This document shows, piece after piece, positions 11,351-36,895 of a stretch of DNA of 64,000 bases. This DNA comes from Anodontia alba (taxonomy: Eukaryota > Mollusca > Bivalvia > Lucinida > Lucinidae), in assembly GCA_964016985.1 (NCBI GenBank), contig OZ024828.1, positions 26,232,581 to 26,296,580 of the forward strand, read 5' to 3'. The notes under the pieces were generated by a model, which was given only the letters and a program-made list of their open reading frames with translations, was not told where the DNA came from and did not search any database. Positions within the stretch are counted from its first letter, which is position 1; each line of letters begins with the position of its first letter. A program made the position numbers and the translations under genes.

Positions 11351-11805
11351 TGTCTGTACAAATGTTCACAGCCTCATTTAATCTTCAGGGCCTCAGTTAT
11401 CCGTCTATACAAATGTTGACAGGCTCAGTTAATCTTCAGGGCCTCAGTTATCCGCCTATACAAATGTTCACAGCCTCATTTAATCTTCAGGGCCTCAATT
11501 ATCCGCCTATACAAATGTTGACAGGCTCAGTTAATCTTCAGGGCCTCAGTTATCCGCCTATACAAATGTTCACAGCCTCAGTTAATCTTCAGGGCCTCAA
11601 TTATCCGCCTATACAAATGTTCACAGCCTCTGTTAATCTTCAGGGCCTCAATTATCCGCCTATACAAATGTTCACACCCTCAGTTAATCTTCAGGGCCTC
11701 AATTATCCGCCTATACAAATGTTCACAGCCTCAGTTAATCTTCAGGGCCTCAATTATCCGCCTATACAAATGTTCACAGCCTCAGCTACCAAACTACAAA
11801 ACTGA
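11351..11805 (+). repeat. 51-bp minisatellite
   Basis: Eight units of CCTATACAAATGTTCACAGC, CTCAGTTAATCTTCAGGGCC and TCAATTATCCG run in tandem. Because 51 is a multiple of 3 the array is open in one frame (157 codons), but this is a by-product. Upstream (10560-11350) are degenerate units of about half that length. Confidence 0.9.
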
Positions 11806-12159
11806 TAAAACCTTTACTCTCGTCCTAAACAATAGTTCAGTACTGCCGACTTTAAAACTGTCCAAGGTATTTGACTAATCTAGCTGTTCTTGGTCTTTAT
11901 GTTTAGTAATGTTGCCACTGATGATCGATTGTAAGTCACTTTTTCCTCTTTTGACTGATGATCTGAAAGTTTTTTACAGTCGACTAATCGGAAAATTCTA
12001 TTTTTAGAAACATGTTTTTCTCATGTGTTATCTTTATAGGCAAGTTACAAAGAAATGAAATTCAAAGCTGTCTATTTGGGTCATTCTAGATTTGTGGTCA
12101 TAAAAAATATGATAAAATAGCCTTAAATAAGTCAACCCAAAAGTATTATTTTTTTTAAT

Positions 12160-12247
12160 TCTCCATGAAACTATATGTTGTGGGTACTCATTAGAAGCGC
12201 CTCGCTGAGGCGCTTCTAATGAGTACCACAACATATCTTTTCATGGA
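12160..12247. repeat. Hairpin related to family 1 core
   Basis: The stem CTCCATGAAA...TATGTTGTGGGTACTCATTAG pairs with its inverse around GCGCCTCGCTGAGGCGC. It resembles the family 1 hairpin, but the flanks do not have family 1 ends. Confidence 0.65.
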
Positions 12248-12391
12248 GAAATAAGAAAAATATTATCTGGATACCCGCCTAATTGATCTGGAGCAATGAA
12301 TAAGTACCTAAATTAAGAATGAATGTTTTTTCTACAAGTCGTTTTGATGATCAGTCTGTTTTACAAAACCGATGATCGACTATGAAATTCT

Positions 12392-12634
12392 GGGCCCAGT
12401 TGTTCAAAGCGTCGTTAGCTTAACGAGCTCGTTAAGGGTCATTTCGTTAACTGTGTTTAGTGGATTCAATACACAATATTCTGATTTTTTTGCTGAAAAA
12501 ATGTGAATAGCTTTTGCAGTGCAAAAGCTACTCACATTGTTTCAGCAAAAAAATCAGCATGTTCGTGTATCACCCGATGTAAATTTTAACGAACCGTTAA
12601 CTAACGACATCGTTAGCTTTGAACAACTGGGCCC
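12392..12634. mobile_element. Family 5 MITE with GGGCCCAGTTG ends
   Basis: The inverted ends are GGGCCCAGTTGTTCAAAGCG and the reverse of GCTTTGAACAACTGGGCCC. The central hairpin pairs AATAGCTTTTGCAGTGCAAAAGCTA. It is 243 bp long with no ORF. Confidence 0.85.
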
Positions 12635-13301
12635 TGGTCGTTTAAGATGTTATTGCACGCGTGCTCCGGGCACATTTGTATAAACCTATTAATCCCTAGA
12701 TACATTGTATCTGCAATCAGCTCTTGCATCATGAATGACGGAGGATACGATTATGTTATTAAAGGGGTATTATATCGCAAAATATCAAATGCCATGACAA
12801 ACAGGGTAGAGCCTGATCGTTCACTGCAGAATCGGAAGATACAATTACAATGTATGTGTCTAAAGGGGACTAATATGGAAACTGCTTTAATTTTGTTTTC
12901 GTAAAATATCAAACGCCACGATAAACAGGGTAGATCCTGATTAGAAGCCGCATTCTGCGGCGTCAGATCAGGATCTACACGGTTTGCCAAAGTACGTTTA
13001 CATGGGACTGAATTATTAGTTTTCAAAACTGCAGAAAATAAATCTAACATTGAAGATCATGATAAGTGAAACACGCTACCACAAGTTCTAGCTTTGGCGA
13101 CAGTTTGGCTTCTTGGAAGCGTTGATTTCCGATCGGTTTGCTGACAAGGTCAAATTCCACACTAAACATTTCAGTGAAGATCATCCGGCTTGGCACAGGT
13201 TAGCCGCAACGTAAGAAAACCGTCTGACCCTTGCACCCAAATAAGGCGCAGATCAGCCTGATTAGAGTGTTCTTTGTCTGCATGAAGTAACCTTGCATCC
13301 T

Positions 13302-13505
13302 CATTACGAAAACATGCCTATTCAAGTGTACTGAAAATTTTACCACCAAAAAATAAAAAAAATTTTAGATGAAAAATTTAGTACCCACAATCTATGTTTT
13401 TGAGCAGAAATAAGAAAAATAATGTATACTCCTGTAAACCCCATTTTTACTATATTAAAGTGGGGTTTAAGAGGATCGAAATTATATAGGCATGTTTTCG
13501 TGATG
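13302..13505 (+). mobile_element. Family 1 MITE lacking the left hairpin arm
   Basis: Both ends are present (TCATTACGAAAACATGCC and GCATGTTTTCGTGATG). The sequence jumps from the left flank of the hairpin directly to TAGTACCCACAATCTATG, so about 75 bp including the left arm is deleted. Confidence 0.85.
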
Positions 13506-14515
13506 TTGGCTATCCAAAATATGCCCCAGGAAAAATTCTGATCAGATTGTGCGAATGCACAGGCTGATCTGAATCTTCACTGGGCGCACATGTTCGAAGG
13601 TAGGTTTTCTTACGTTGGGTTCTTTTAATGTGATTTTACGTCGTGATTTTACGATTAGTGTGACGCAAACCATGACCATTACGTTTATTTCGATAAGAAA
13701 ACAAATTTCAACACCGCCGAAAATGTTGTAGAGAACAATAGTAAATGCCCCTTTAGCCATAGATAAAATCACGTCGAGACAGCCCCCACCGGCGTTCAAT
13801 CTGTCGTTTCGAGTAGAATGTCAATTTCAGTTTTGTATTTCAGTCTTTAAATGTGTATTATTGTAAAGACTCTGGCTTTATAGTTTCCAATCCTGCATTT
13901 TTATTCATTCACGCCTTAAAACATTTGTTTAACTTGGAATACATTGCAGAAATTACTACTAAATAAGGTGATGTGTTATTTCTTTTGTTCTTACAGTAAT
14001 TACACGGTTTCAGAGGATACAATTCTATCAAACTTGTTTTCGTTCAAATTATGTAAAGGGGTCTCCTCTATAAGAAATGAATTTGCTCCCTCACTGAGCA
14101 AATACTTTCTTAAAGAGCAAACAACCCATTTTAAGAAGGAGTTGCTTCCAGTTAGGCATCCAGGAAGTCGAAAAAATTGTGTCCCTTTGAACTGATACAT
14201 TTTAGGGAGACAACTCTATCCAAATAGTTTTCGGTCCCGTTTGTAAATGGGTCTCCTCTATAAAGAAAGAATTTACTCCCAACGTAACTAACCCATTGAA
14301 GACTGGAGACCACTAAACGGATAACTGGTAAACAGTGCAGATACAGATCAGACGCCGCAGAACGCGGCGTCTTATCAGGGTCTCCACTATTTGCAAATAT
14401 TTCAACCATTTTGTCTGTAGGAATATCTCTATCATACAGCCTGATATACCTAAAATCGAAAATGGACTCTTCCAATATATAGTTTGCGAGAGTGCATTCC
14501 GTCTAAAAAAAAAAT

Positions 14516-14577
14516 TAGCCGCTGCCTCTATGTGCCTCGGATGCCTGGTAGCGTTAAAAATCCGCACAACAACAACA
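14516..14577 (+). mobile_element. 3' end fragment shared with the SINE at 36015
   Basis: GCCGCTGCCTCTATGTGCCT and GGATGCCTGGTAGCG are followed by an ACAACAACAAC tail. It matches the last 60 bp of the SINE at 36015 but has no tRNA-like head. It is either a 5'-truncated SINE or the 3' end of the partner LINE. Confidence 0.6.
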
Positions 14578-14756
14578 TCCGTCTCTAATTGGTTAAGTAA
14601 CCTCTTTTAGAAGGAGATGCTTGTCCATGTAGTATGTAAGGCAACCAGGAATTCGAGAAGGTACAAGTGTATCCAGTTTCTTCAATATGATTATTATGAT
14701 TATTAATATAATCATTATTACTAGTACATGTATTATTAATCATTGTTATTATTAAC

Positions 14757-14897
14757 CCATTTATGCCGAGTAGACTCTACTACCTCAGTTCTTTGGACGA
14801 GTCCATTTCCATTTAAAGGGCTGTCTGGTTAGTATTTTTATTTTGACGAGTCCATTTCCATTGTAAGGGATGTCTGGTTAGTATTTTTATTTTATCA

Positions 14898-14974
<77 letters not shown>

Positions 14975-15090
14975 CCTGTACTTAATGCAAACCGTGTAGA
15001 CCCTGATCAGACGCCGCGTTCTGCGGCGTCTGATCTGGGTCTACACTGTTTGCCAATGTCACATTTATGGGACGATAGGCTTGAATGGGT
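14757..15090. mobile_element. TTAA-type MITE (family 2) with expanded (TA)n
   Basis: The ends are CCCATTTATGCC and GGCTTGAATGGG, with TTAA on the left and TTAT on the right. A (TA)n tract of about 75 bp (14898-14971) and a GACGCCGC hairpin (14986-15053) lie inside. Confidence 0.7.
14898..14971 (+). repeat. (TA)n microsatellite
   Basis: About 36 TA units inside a family 2 MITE. Confidence 0.95.
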
Positions 15091-15404
15091 TATAGAGCCG
15101 GGCCACAGCATTTTCTAGAATAATGCCTGTGCATAGAGCTAAGACCTAAGTCAGCTCTACACAGACTGCTCAGTGTCTTCACAGGGCACTCTGTAAATAG
15201 GTAAAGGTTCAATACAACTAAGGGCGGATAGCGAAGGCGATGATCGGACTGCAGACTGACAGAGGGGAAGAGAAGGTGACAAACAGATAGACAGCGGGCA
15301 AGGTACATGTAGACAGAGTGAAAGATGAGAGCGAGAGAGAAAAAGAGAAGGGACAAAGGGAGGAAAAAAGAGTACACAGAGATAAATAGAGCTACAGAAA
15401 GAGA

Positions 15405-15640
15405 AAACGGGTAGAGAGAGAGACAGACAGGCAGACAGGCAGAGAGACAGAAACAGGGGGTAAAGAGAGTCAGATAGATGGACAGACAGATAGACTGATA
15501 GACAGATAAACACAGAGAGACAGACAGCTAGAGAGACAGAGATATGTAAGCAGACAGACAGACAAACAACGAGAGATGGAGAGAAAGACAGACAGACAGA
15601 CAAAGACAGACAGAGAGAGAGAGAGAGAGAGAGAGAATAA
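15405..15640 (+). repeat. GACA/GA-rich simple repeat
   Basis: Irregular GACAGACAGACA and GAGAGAGA runs. The Cys/Ser/Leu-rich frames on the minus strand are by-products. Confidence 0.9.
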
Positions 15641-17138
15641 AACGAATATGAGGACGAGAAACAATAACAAGAGGAAGTGTATGCTTATTATAAATTTTAA
15701 ACGTGAGAAAAAAACACCTGAAAACCGTTGTTTGTTTTCTTTCAATTTTGCTTTGAATACGAAAATATTTTTTTCATTGTTCGACTCTCCCAGCAGTCTG
15801 TGAACCAAGAAACATAAGCACTTCTGAAAAGAATGAAAATACCTTTAGGCACACAGTAAAAGCAAAATTAGTTGGGTATTATTTTAACTTTTGTAACTAG
15901 GACAATCTCATATGGATGACCAGTTATATGGGATTCTATGGCACTTTTGTAATAATTTTAAATTTCACCTTGTTACCAGGTTAAGCATGTGTTTTATTTG
16001 GAGAAATAATATATAGAAATGCATCATCAGCGACGTCCTTGGTGCTATTATTTGTTTTACACGTATACAAAACTGGCTTTTAAGGGGTTTGGAAAACCTT
16101 GGCACATTTTGCACCATTTCCGCCAATGGAGACGGCCTTTGTGACTTTCTGTTTAGTTTTCTTCACTGCGTCCCTGCTAAAATGGAGCATTTGAAACGTT
16201 GCTCGTTCTTTCAATTAAGAATAGGCTGACATGAAGAATTAGAAGCTAAACATTTTCAATCCAGGGTGACTTCCCCTATATGTGTACATTCATCTTAAAT
16301 CAATAGCTTGTACATAGTTTTATGACAAATTCCGTAGAAACTGAATGAGGCGTCATGTTCTCCAAGAATTGTGAAGACGAATCAACTATTTCATTTTTTT
16401 TTCCAGTTTTGTCACTCCTGTCCTTTTCCGGCTTCTAAAACTTATACTAGTTAGCAATTATAGTTCAAAGTAACTTAATTTTTTATGTTACATCAATTAA
16501 TAAAATTAATTTAAAGCATGAAACATTCAGTTCCATAAATTATAATCTTTCTGACAACTTACCGTATTTATCTTAAGTATTTGTACAGACAACCTAAGCA
16601 AACAGTGTATCAGATGCCGCAAACGCGGCGTCTGCAGGGTCCACACTGCTTGCTACTTATCTGGCAGATTTTAGACAGTTCAATATGTAGTAAATAGACT
16701 TTTTCAAGTTTAGAACCAGTATTGTAAAAGTTAAGGTGTTCGAAGATGACTGAGAAATATGGTACAGAACATGCATGCCATTTCGTAATTACCATAAAAA
16801 CGGAAAAAACAAATCATCTAAAAGGTACAAATACTGACAGGTTAATAATGATTATTCAGTTTAGCCGCTGCATCAGAAAATGGCCTCTTATCATTTGTGT
16901 TGTAGGATAAGGAAAACTTAAAAAGAAAAACTCCTGCGAGTGCTCTCATTAGGTACTGAACCCAGGACCCTTATGTTACAAAGAGAGCTCGCAATCATTA
17001 TGCTAAATGGTGCGGACCAGTAAATGTTTCATTAATATGACCTAAATATCTTTTTAATTTACGCATGTATTGATTGCTCTGCTACACGTACAGTCTCCCC
17101 ACTACAAAGAACCATTAGTATCAAACTTATTACAATTA
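15640..17138. other. Intergenic, little recognised
   Basis: AT-rich. One hairpin at 16599-16652 (GATGCCGC...GCGGCGTC) and a degenerate SINE head near 16930-17020. No supported ORF. Confidence 0.55.
16930..17020 (-). mobile_element. Possible SINE head, degenerate
   Basis: On the minus strand a TTTAGCATAATGATTG segment lies 5' of GGTCCTGGGTTCAGTACC, at about the spacing of tRNA A and B boxes. No body or tail is clear. Confidence 0.35.
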
Positions 17139-18098
17139 GCACCCAGCAGGCATATAACGTTGAAACAACGTTGATTCACCTCCATACAACGTTAGAACAA
17201 CGTCGTTGCATTGTTGAGTCCAAGTCTATATAATATTATCATATGACGTCGCTGTTATTCTGTGGATAACGTTATGTTATAAAAGTCGTACATGTATAAC
17301 CACGCGTTATATAACACTTTGGCGGGAACAAGTAACGTCATGACGACGTCCATGTCAACCATACATTTTCTGTTGAACAATTGTCAACTTTAACGGCGAA
17401 AAAATCCAATTTAAAAGGATCATATAATAAATAGAGGATCTTACACGAGTGAAGGCTCGTTTCATAAATTTCATATGAAATGACCACTCGTGTAAGATCC
17501 TCTATTTATACCACTTATAAACTATAGAAAAAATCATATTTTTTGAATGAAACTTTGTTTCTTCATAGAAACTCGTCAATTATTTTTTGTGGCCTCTTTA
17601 CGCTGTGGTTTTATTGGATCCTATTTTGATATTTTCGAAAAAAAAAAAAAAAAAATTCAAGTAAGCCTAAGGCTGAGAACGTCATACGTAGACAATGACA
17701 TGATTCAATTGTTATAATTGTAGTAGGAAAGAATCATTTGTAAAGATACTCCAGTAAGCATTCCAAATAAATCTATAGCGGGCAGTTATCGGCCCGTCAG
17801 GGTAGCTGACGGGCCGATAACGGCCCGCTGTAGATTTATAAAGAATGCTAGCTGGGAATTCCCGTTGAGTGTCCAGGGTTACTAAACTGCAACAGCCAGG
17901 CTAAAAGGTCCGGTTCTGTGGATTGCAATGGCCCAGCTTTTACAGGCACAATTTCCTTTTACTCGTAACGTTGTTACGCATGCTTTTTGAGTTTAGTTTT
18001 TTTTACTTAAAAATCCTCAAAATCGTTTCTAACTTAAAATTCTCAAAACGGGCCGTAGCTTGTTTACGTAAAGTCTCGTGGCACAACGTTACCATTCA

Positions 18099-18346
18099 GG
18101 CCCCAGTTTTTCAAAACTTAACAAATGTGTTACCTAACTTAACGTTAAAATTTCTATCTTGAAATATGGCAAAGACATTGATATGTTTTTGATGAAAAAA
18201 GTGTGAGTGTAGCTATTGCATTGCAAAAGCTGTTCACATTTTTGCGGCAAAACTTTCAATGTATTTGAAAATGCATTAGCTACAACAGTTATCGAGTTTG
18301 TCATAGACGAGCTCGTAAAGCTACTGATGACTGGAACAACTGGGTT
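18099..18346. mobile_element. Family 5 MITE, diverged
   Basis: The ends GGCCCCAGTTTTTCAAAAC and GGAACAACTGGGTTC keep the family 5 pattern. The centre keeps TAGCTATTGCATTGCAAAAG and a partner. It lies within the TIR element at 17139. Confidence 0.65.
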
Positions 18347-18439
18347 CTGGAACATACGTTTTGTTTTACCTTTAATTGACGTCAAAGTCATTTTAGTTTA
18401 CACAGACTAAGGTCGTTGTATACAAAGTATTGATTGGAG

Positions 18440-18719
18440 TTATTTTTTGTTTGTTTGTTTTGTTTTGTTTCCTTTTGTTTCGTTGTTGTTGTTGTCGTTG
18501 TTTTGTTGTTGTTGTTTTGCTAGTGTTGTGTTCTTGTTTGCTTGTTTTTTGTTTGTTTGTTTTTTGTTTTTTGTTTTTTTTGTTGTTTTTTTTGTTGTTG
18601 TTTCTTTTTTTTTTGTTTATTTGTTTGTGTTTTTTTTTTGTTTTGTTTGTTTTTGTTTTTGTTTTTTGTTGTTGTTTTTTTGTTGTTGTTTTTTGTTGTT
18701 GTTTTTTTTGTTTTTTTGT

Positions 18720-18758
<39 letters not shown>

Positions 18759-18805
18759 TTTGTTTTTTGTTTGTTTGTTTTTTGTTTGTTTGTTTTTTTG
18801 TTTTG
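18440..18805 (+). repeat. T/G-rich simple repeat
   Basis: TTTG, TTG and poly-T runs over about 360 bp, almost free of A and C. Long Phe/Cys/Val frames here are by-products. Confidence 0.92.
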
Positions 18806-19164
18806 GTCAGATCTTCAATTTGAATCCAACAAAAATGCAAGAACAGCGATGTTTGTTTCATTAAATTAACATTTGCGGGTCCCTCGGAAGATATATTTGA
18901 CCACTCGGCCTCTGGTTTCGTATTCAAACAACCTCCTCGGGACCAGGCAAATATCAATAAATGAAAGCACATTTATAATCTCTCTATCGTATACTCACGA
19001 AAATGGTACAAAACATTGAAACAACGTAGTTTTGAATGTTAATGCAACAACATTTCAACAACATTTTTTTTCAACGTTCTATGCTTGCTTGGTGCATTTT
19101 GATAAAGTCTTATCTCTCAATCGAGTATTTCTACAGTAACCAGTGAACAATAAATCTAAAAATA

Positions 19165-19232
19165 GACAGCGAGGATACAGATCGGCATGCGCATTTGCGC
19201 ATGCTGATCTGTGTCTTTGCTGTCCAGAATAT
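19165..19232. repeat. GACAGCGAGG hairpin upstream of the gene
   Basis: GACAGCGAGGATACAGATC and GATCTGTGTCTTTGCTGTC enclose GGCATGCGCATTTGCGCATG. Similar hairpins lie at 19370-19435, 44380-44455 and 55590-55665. Confidence 0.6.
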
Positions 19233-19691
19233 GCCATAAGGGTCATTTTATCATGTTCAGGCCCACTTTTCTTTACCTTTTACCTCAGTACTTTAATTTA
19301 TAAGAATGATTCGCGCAACTTGACAACCATATTTTAGAGCGCACCATAAGTAAAGGTGCCTACATGAAATACGCGGACAGCGAAGGCCCAGATCAGCTCG
19401 CTTATCCGTGTATCTGACCAACATCTCCGCTGTCCGTTTATAGCATCATTCAAAACAGCTGAATAGTTCAGTGTACAGCAAATATCCTGATCAGACTGTG
19501 GGGATGTGCAGTCTGGTCGGGGCTAAAAGTTTCGAATAAACCTCGAAAACGCCTTTATTTTCTGATCGCACAACATTTTTGGAAATATTTAGATATTTCT
19601 GCTTGATTATACATGCGGACAAAGTAGATAAATTAGCAATTGGTTGATGAATTACTTACGCAAACTTTGAAACTGATTTTTTAAGTATTCA

Positions 19692-19697
19692 TATAAA
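19692..19697 (+). promoter_or_regulatory. Candidate TATA box of the SOD-like gene
   Basis: TATAAA in the context CATATAAATCTC lies 133-138 bp before the ATG. A start site about 30 bp downstream would leave a 5' UTR of about 110 nt. No initiator motif is assigned. This is a sequence match only. Confidence 0.45.
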
Positions 19698-19829
19698 TCT
19701 CTCTTCCTATTTCAGTCTCTTCAGAGCCCGAAACGGAGACGGAACGGATGACAGCTGCTGTTGGATAACTGATAAACGTAGCAGAAACGTGAATTGTCAT
19801 AAACGCCGAGTCTTTCTTCGGAACAAAAC

Positions 19830-35217
<15,388 letters not shown>

Positions 35218-35456
35218 TAATGTTGGGAATAAGAATAGATAGAACCCTATTACAGTGCCGCCAGTGGGTTTATGAATTAGTCTTAGTAAACAGTCACAGT
35301 AGCAAAAGAAGTCGAAATCAACAATTTATTGTTGTCCAATATTAGTGACGAATGTGTGAATATAGTATTACATTTGGCAGACCTTAACCTTAATTGTGAA
35401 ATCCAAACCAAAATAGTCGTTGTGAATAGAATAGCTGTTCGATGTAAGACAAAAAG

Positions 35457-35462
35457 AATAAA
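35457..35462 (+). terminator. Candidate poly(A) signal of the SOD-like gene
   Basis: AATAAA lies 240 nt after the stop and is followed by a GT-rich stretch (GACGGTGTTGAC). It would give a short 3' UTR. Confidence 0.45.
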
Positions 35463-36014
35463 AACAAAGGGAGACGGTGTTGACAAAAACGCAAACAAGA
35501 ATACAAAACACATGGTACGTATCATAAAATAAGGAACACTTTGTTTCCACAAAGATCATTATGAGAAGATCTGGATAGGTGTTACGCGTTTCTGGCTCCG
35601 CAGTTAGACCTTTGATATTAAACAAAAGTAATCGAAAACAAATTGAGATGTAAATAATAATATTTTTATTTACAAGGTGCATGGCAAAACATGGGCATTA
35701 GACGCATTTTGTAGATCATCCTCTATGTTTTAAAAGGAAAAGAGCATTTGTGACTTCCTGTTTCCTGTCTTACACATTAATCTCACTATGGGCGAACGGT
35801 CTATTCTTAACGAAAGATATGCTGCCAACGGAAGTAAAATCATTCCTTTTAGAGGAGACCCCTTTTTGGGGAGTTATTTGCCCTAAAAGTGTATTAATTA
35901 CCCTCTATAATTAATTCACACATTAGGATTCAAGTTTATTCATGCGTTTAGCCGATGACGAAATTCGACACAGGTCTTATACAAAAGAAAAAAGAATTCT
36001 CAAGCAAACTTGAG

Positions 36015-36300
36015 TGGGTTTGGTGGTCTAGTCATTAATGTTCTCGACCGTAAGTAGAAGATCGTGGGTTCGAATACCGCTCGGGGCGAGAAAATTTTCA
36101 GACACCTAGCTCATATTCGACATGCCTTGGGTGGAGTATAGAATGGACAGGAAGGCGTTTTGTGACGAACGGCGGCGCCAAGCGTGCATGAGTGATCATT
36201 TAAAGCATTGCTGTACAAACGCATACACATGACACATTCGCCGCTGTCTATACGTGCCTCGGATGCCTGGTAGCGGTGAAAATCTGCACAACGACAACAG
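36015..36300 (+). mobile_element. Second tRNA-derived SINE family
   Basis: The A-box-like segment is GGTGGTCTAGTC and the B box is GGTTCGAATACC (36067-36078). The 3' domain GTGCCTCGGATGCCTGGTAG is followed by an ACAACGACAAC tail. The head differs from the SINE at 8421. The 3' domain also occurs alone at 14516-14577. Confidence 0.75.
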
Positions 36301-36633
36301 GCGAACTATATTCCATTGTCATTTTTGCCAGATTATTGCTTTTCCGTGTTAACTCTTTTGGCGCCAAATTTCACACGAAATTTATCGCTTGCTATGTTTT
36401 TTTTTAAACAAACCATAATTGAAAATAAGTTTATATGTAAAGCTGAAAGACTGAATGCCAAACAGCGTAGATCCTAATGGGCCATCTCATCTGGATTTAC
36501 GCTGTTTGCAAAAGCCTATTATCATCGACTGTTGCAGTGTTAAAGAGTCTCAAACCTTTTAGAGAAGTGTTCGTTCTTAAACAGCCTTCGTCTGAAGTAT
36601 TGTTTTCGTAAGTCTGATACCTAAAAACGATGT

Positions 36634-36895
36634 CATAACGAAAACACGCCTATTCAAATATATAGAAAATTTTATCTCCAAAAACTGAAATTTTTCTGAT
36701 AAAAAAACTCAGATATTTTTTCATATTTCTGCACAAAACATAGATTGTGGGTACTCGTTAGAACTGCCTTGACGAGGCGGTTCTAACGAGTACCCACAAT
36801 CTATGTTTTTGAGCACAAATAAGAAAAATAATGTATACCCCAGTTTTACTATATAAAAGTGGGGTTTAAGGGGGTCAAAATTACATAGGCATATG
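36634..36895 (+). mobile_element. Family 1 fold-back MITE, right end lost
   Basis: It begins CATAACGAAAACACGC. The right side stops at ACATAGGCATATGC, just before the terminal TTTTCGTGATG. An internal deletion removes CTGTAAACC before the CAGTTTTACTATATAA block. Confidence 0.85.

Larger units (their letters stand above)
12635..14752. other. Intergenic with small hairpins
   Basis: It holds a direct repeat AAAATATCAAA.GCCA.GA.AAACAGGGTAGA (12778 and 12903), hairpins at 12934-12995, 13538-13590 and 14325-14395, and a truncated family 1 MITE (13302). No gene seen. Confidence 0.55.
17139..19095. mobile_element. 1.96-kb TIR element (family 6)
   Basis: The ends GCACCCAGCAGGCATATAAC and the reverse of CTATGCTTGCTTGGTGC match, followed by GTTGAAA on both sides. 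The interior has no convincing transposase. It holds a 17408-17515 hairpin, a 17765-17855 hairpin, a family 5 MITE and a T/G-rich tract. It is a candidate non-autonomous element expanded by nested insertions. Confidence 0.6.

Noticed and set aside
11332..11805. 157-codon frame with a 17-residue repeat
   Set aside because: A 51-bp minisatellite is open in one frame by arithmetic. There is no signal, domain or splice support.
11351..11805. Possible CRISPR array
   Set aside because: Units are contiguous with no unique spacers, and the context is eukaryotic.
15157..15808. Cys/Leu/Ser-rich minus-strand frames
   Set aside because: GACA/GA simple repeat.
18430..18869. Phe/Cys/Val-rich frames of 140-150 codons
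   Set aside because: T/G simple repeat.
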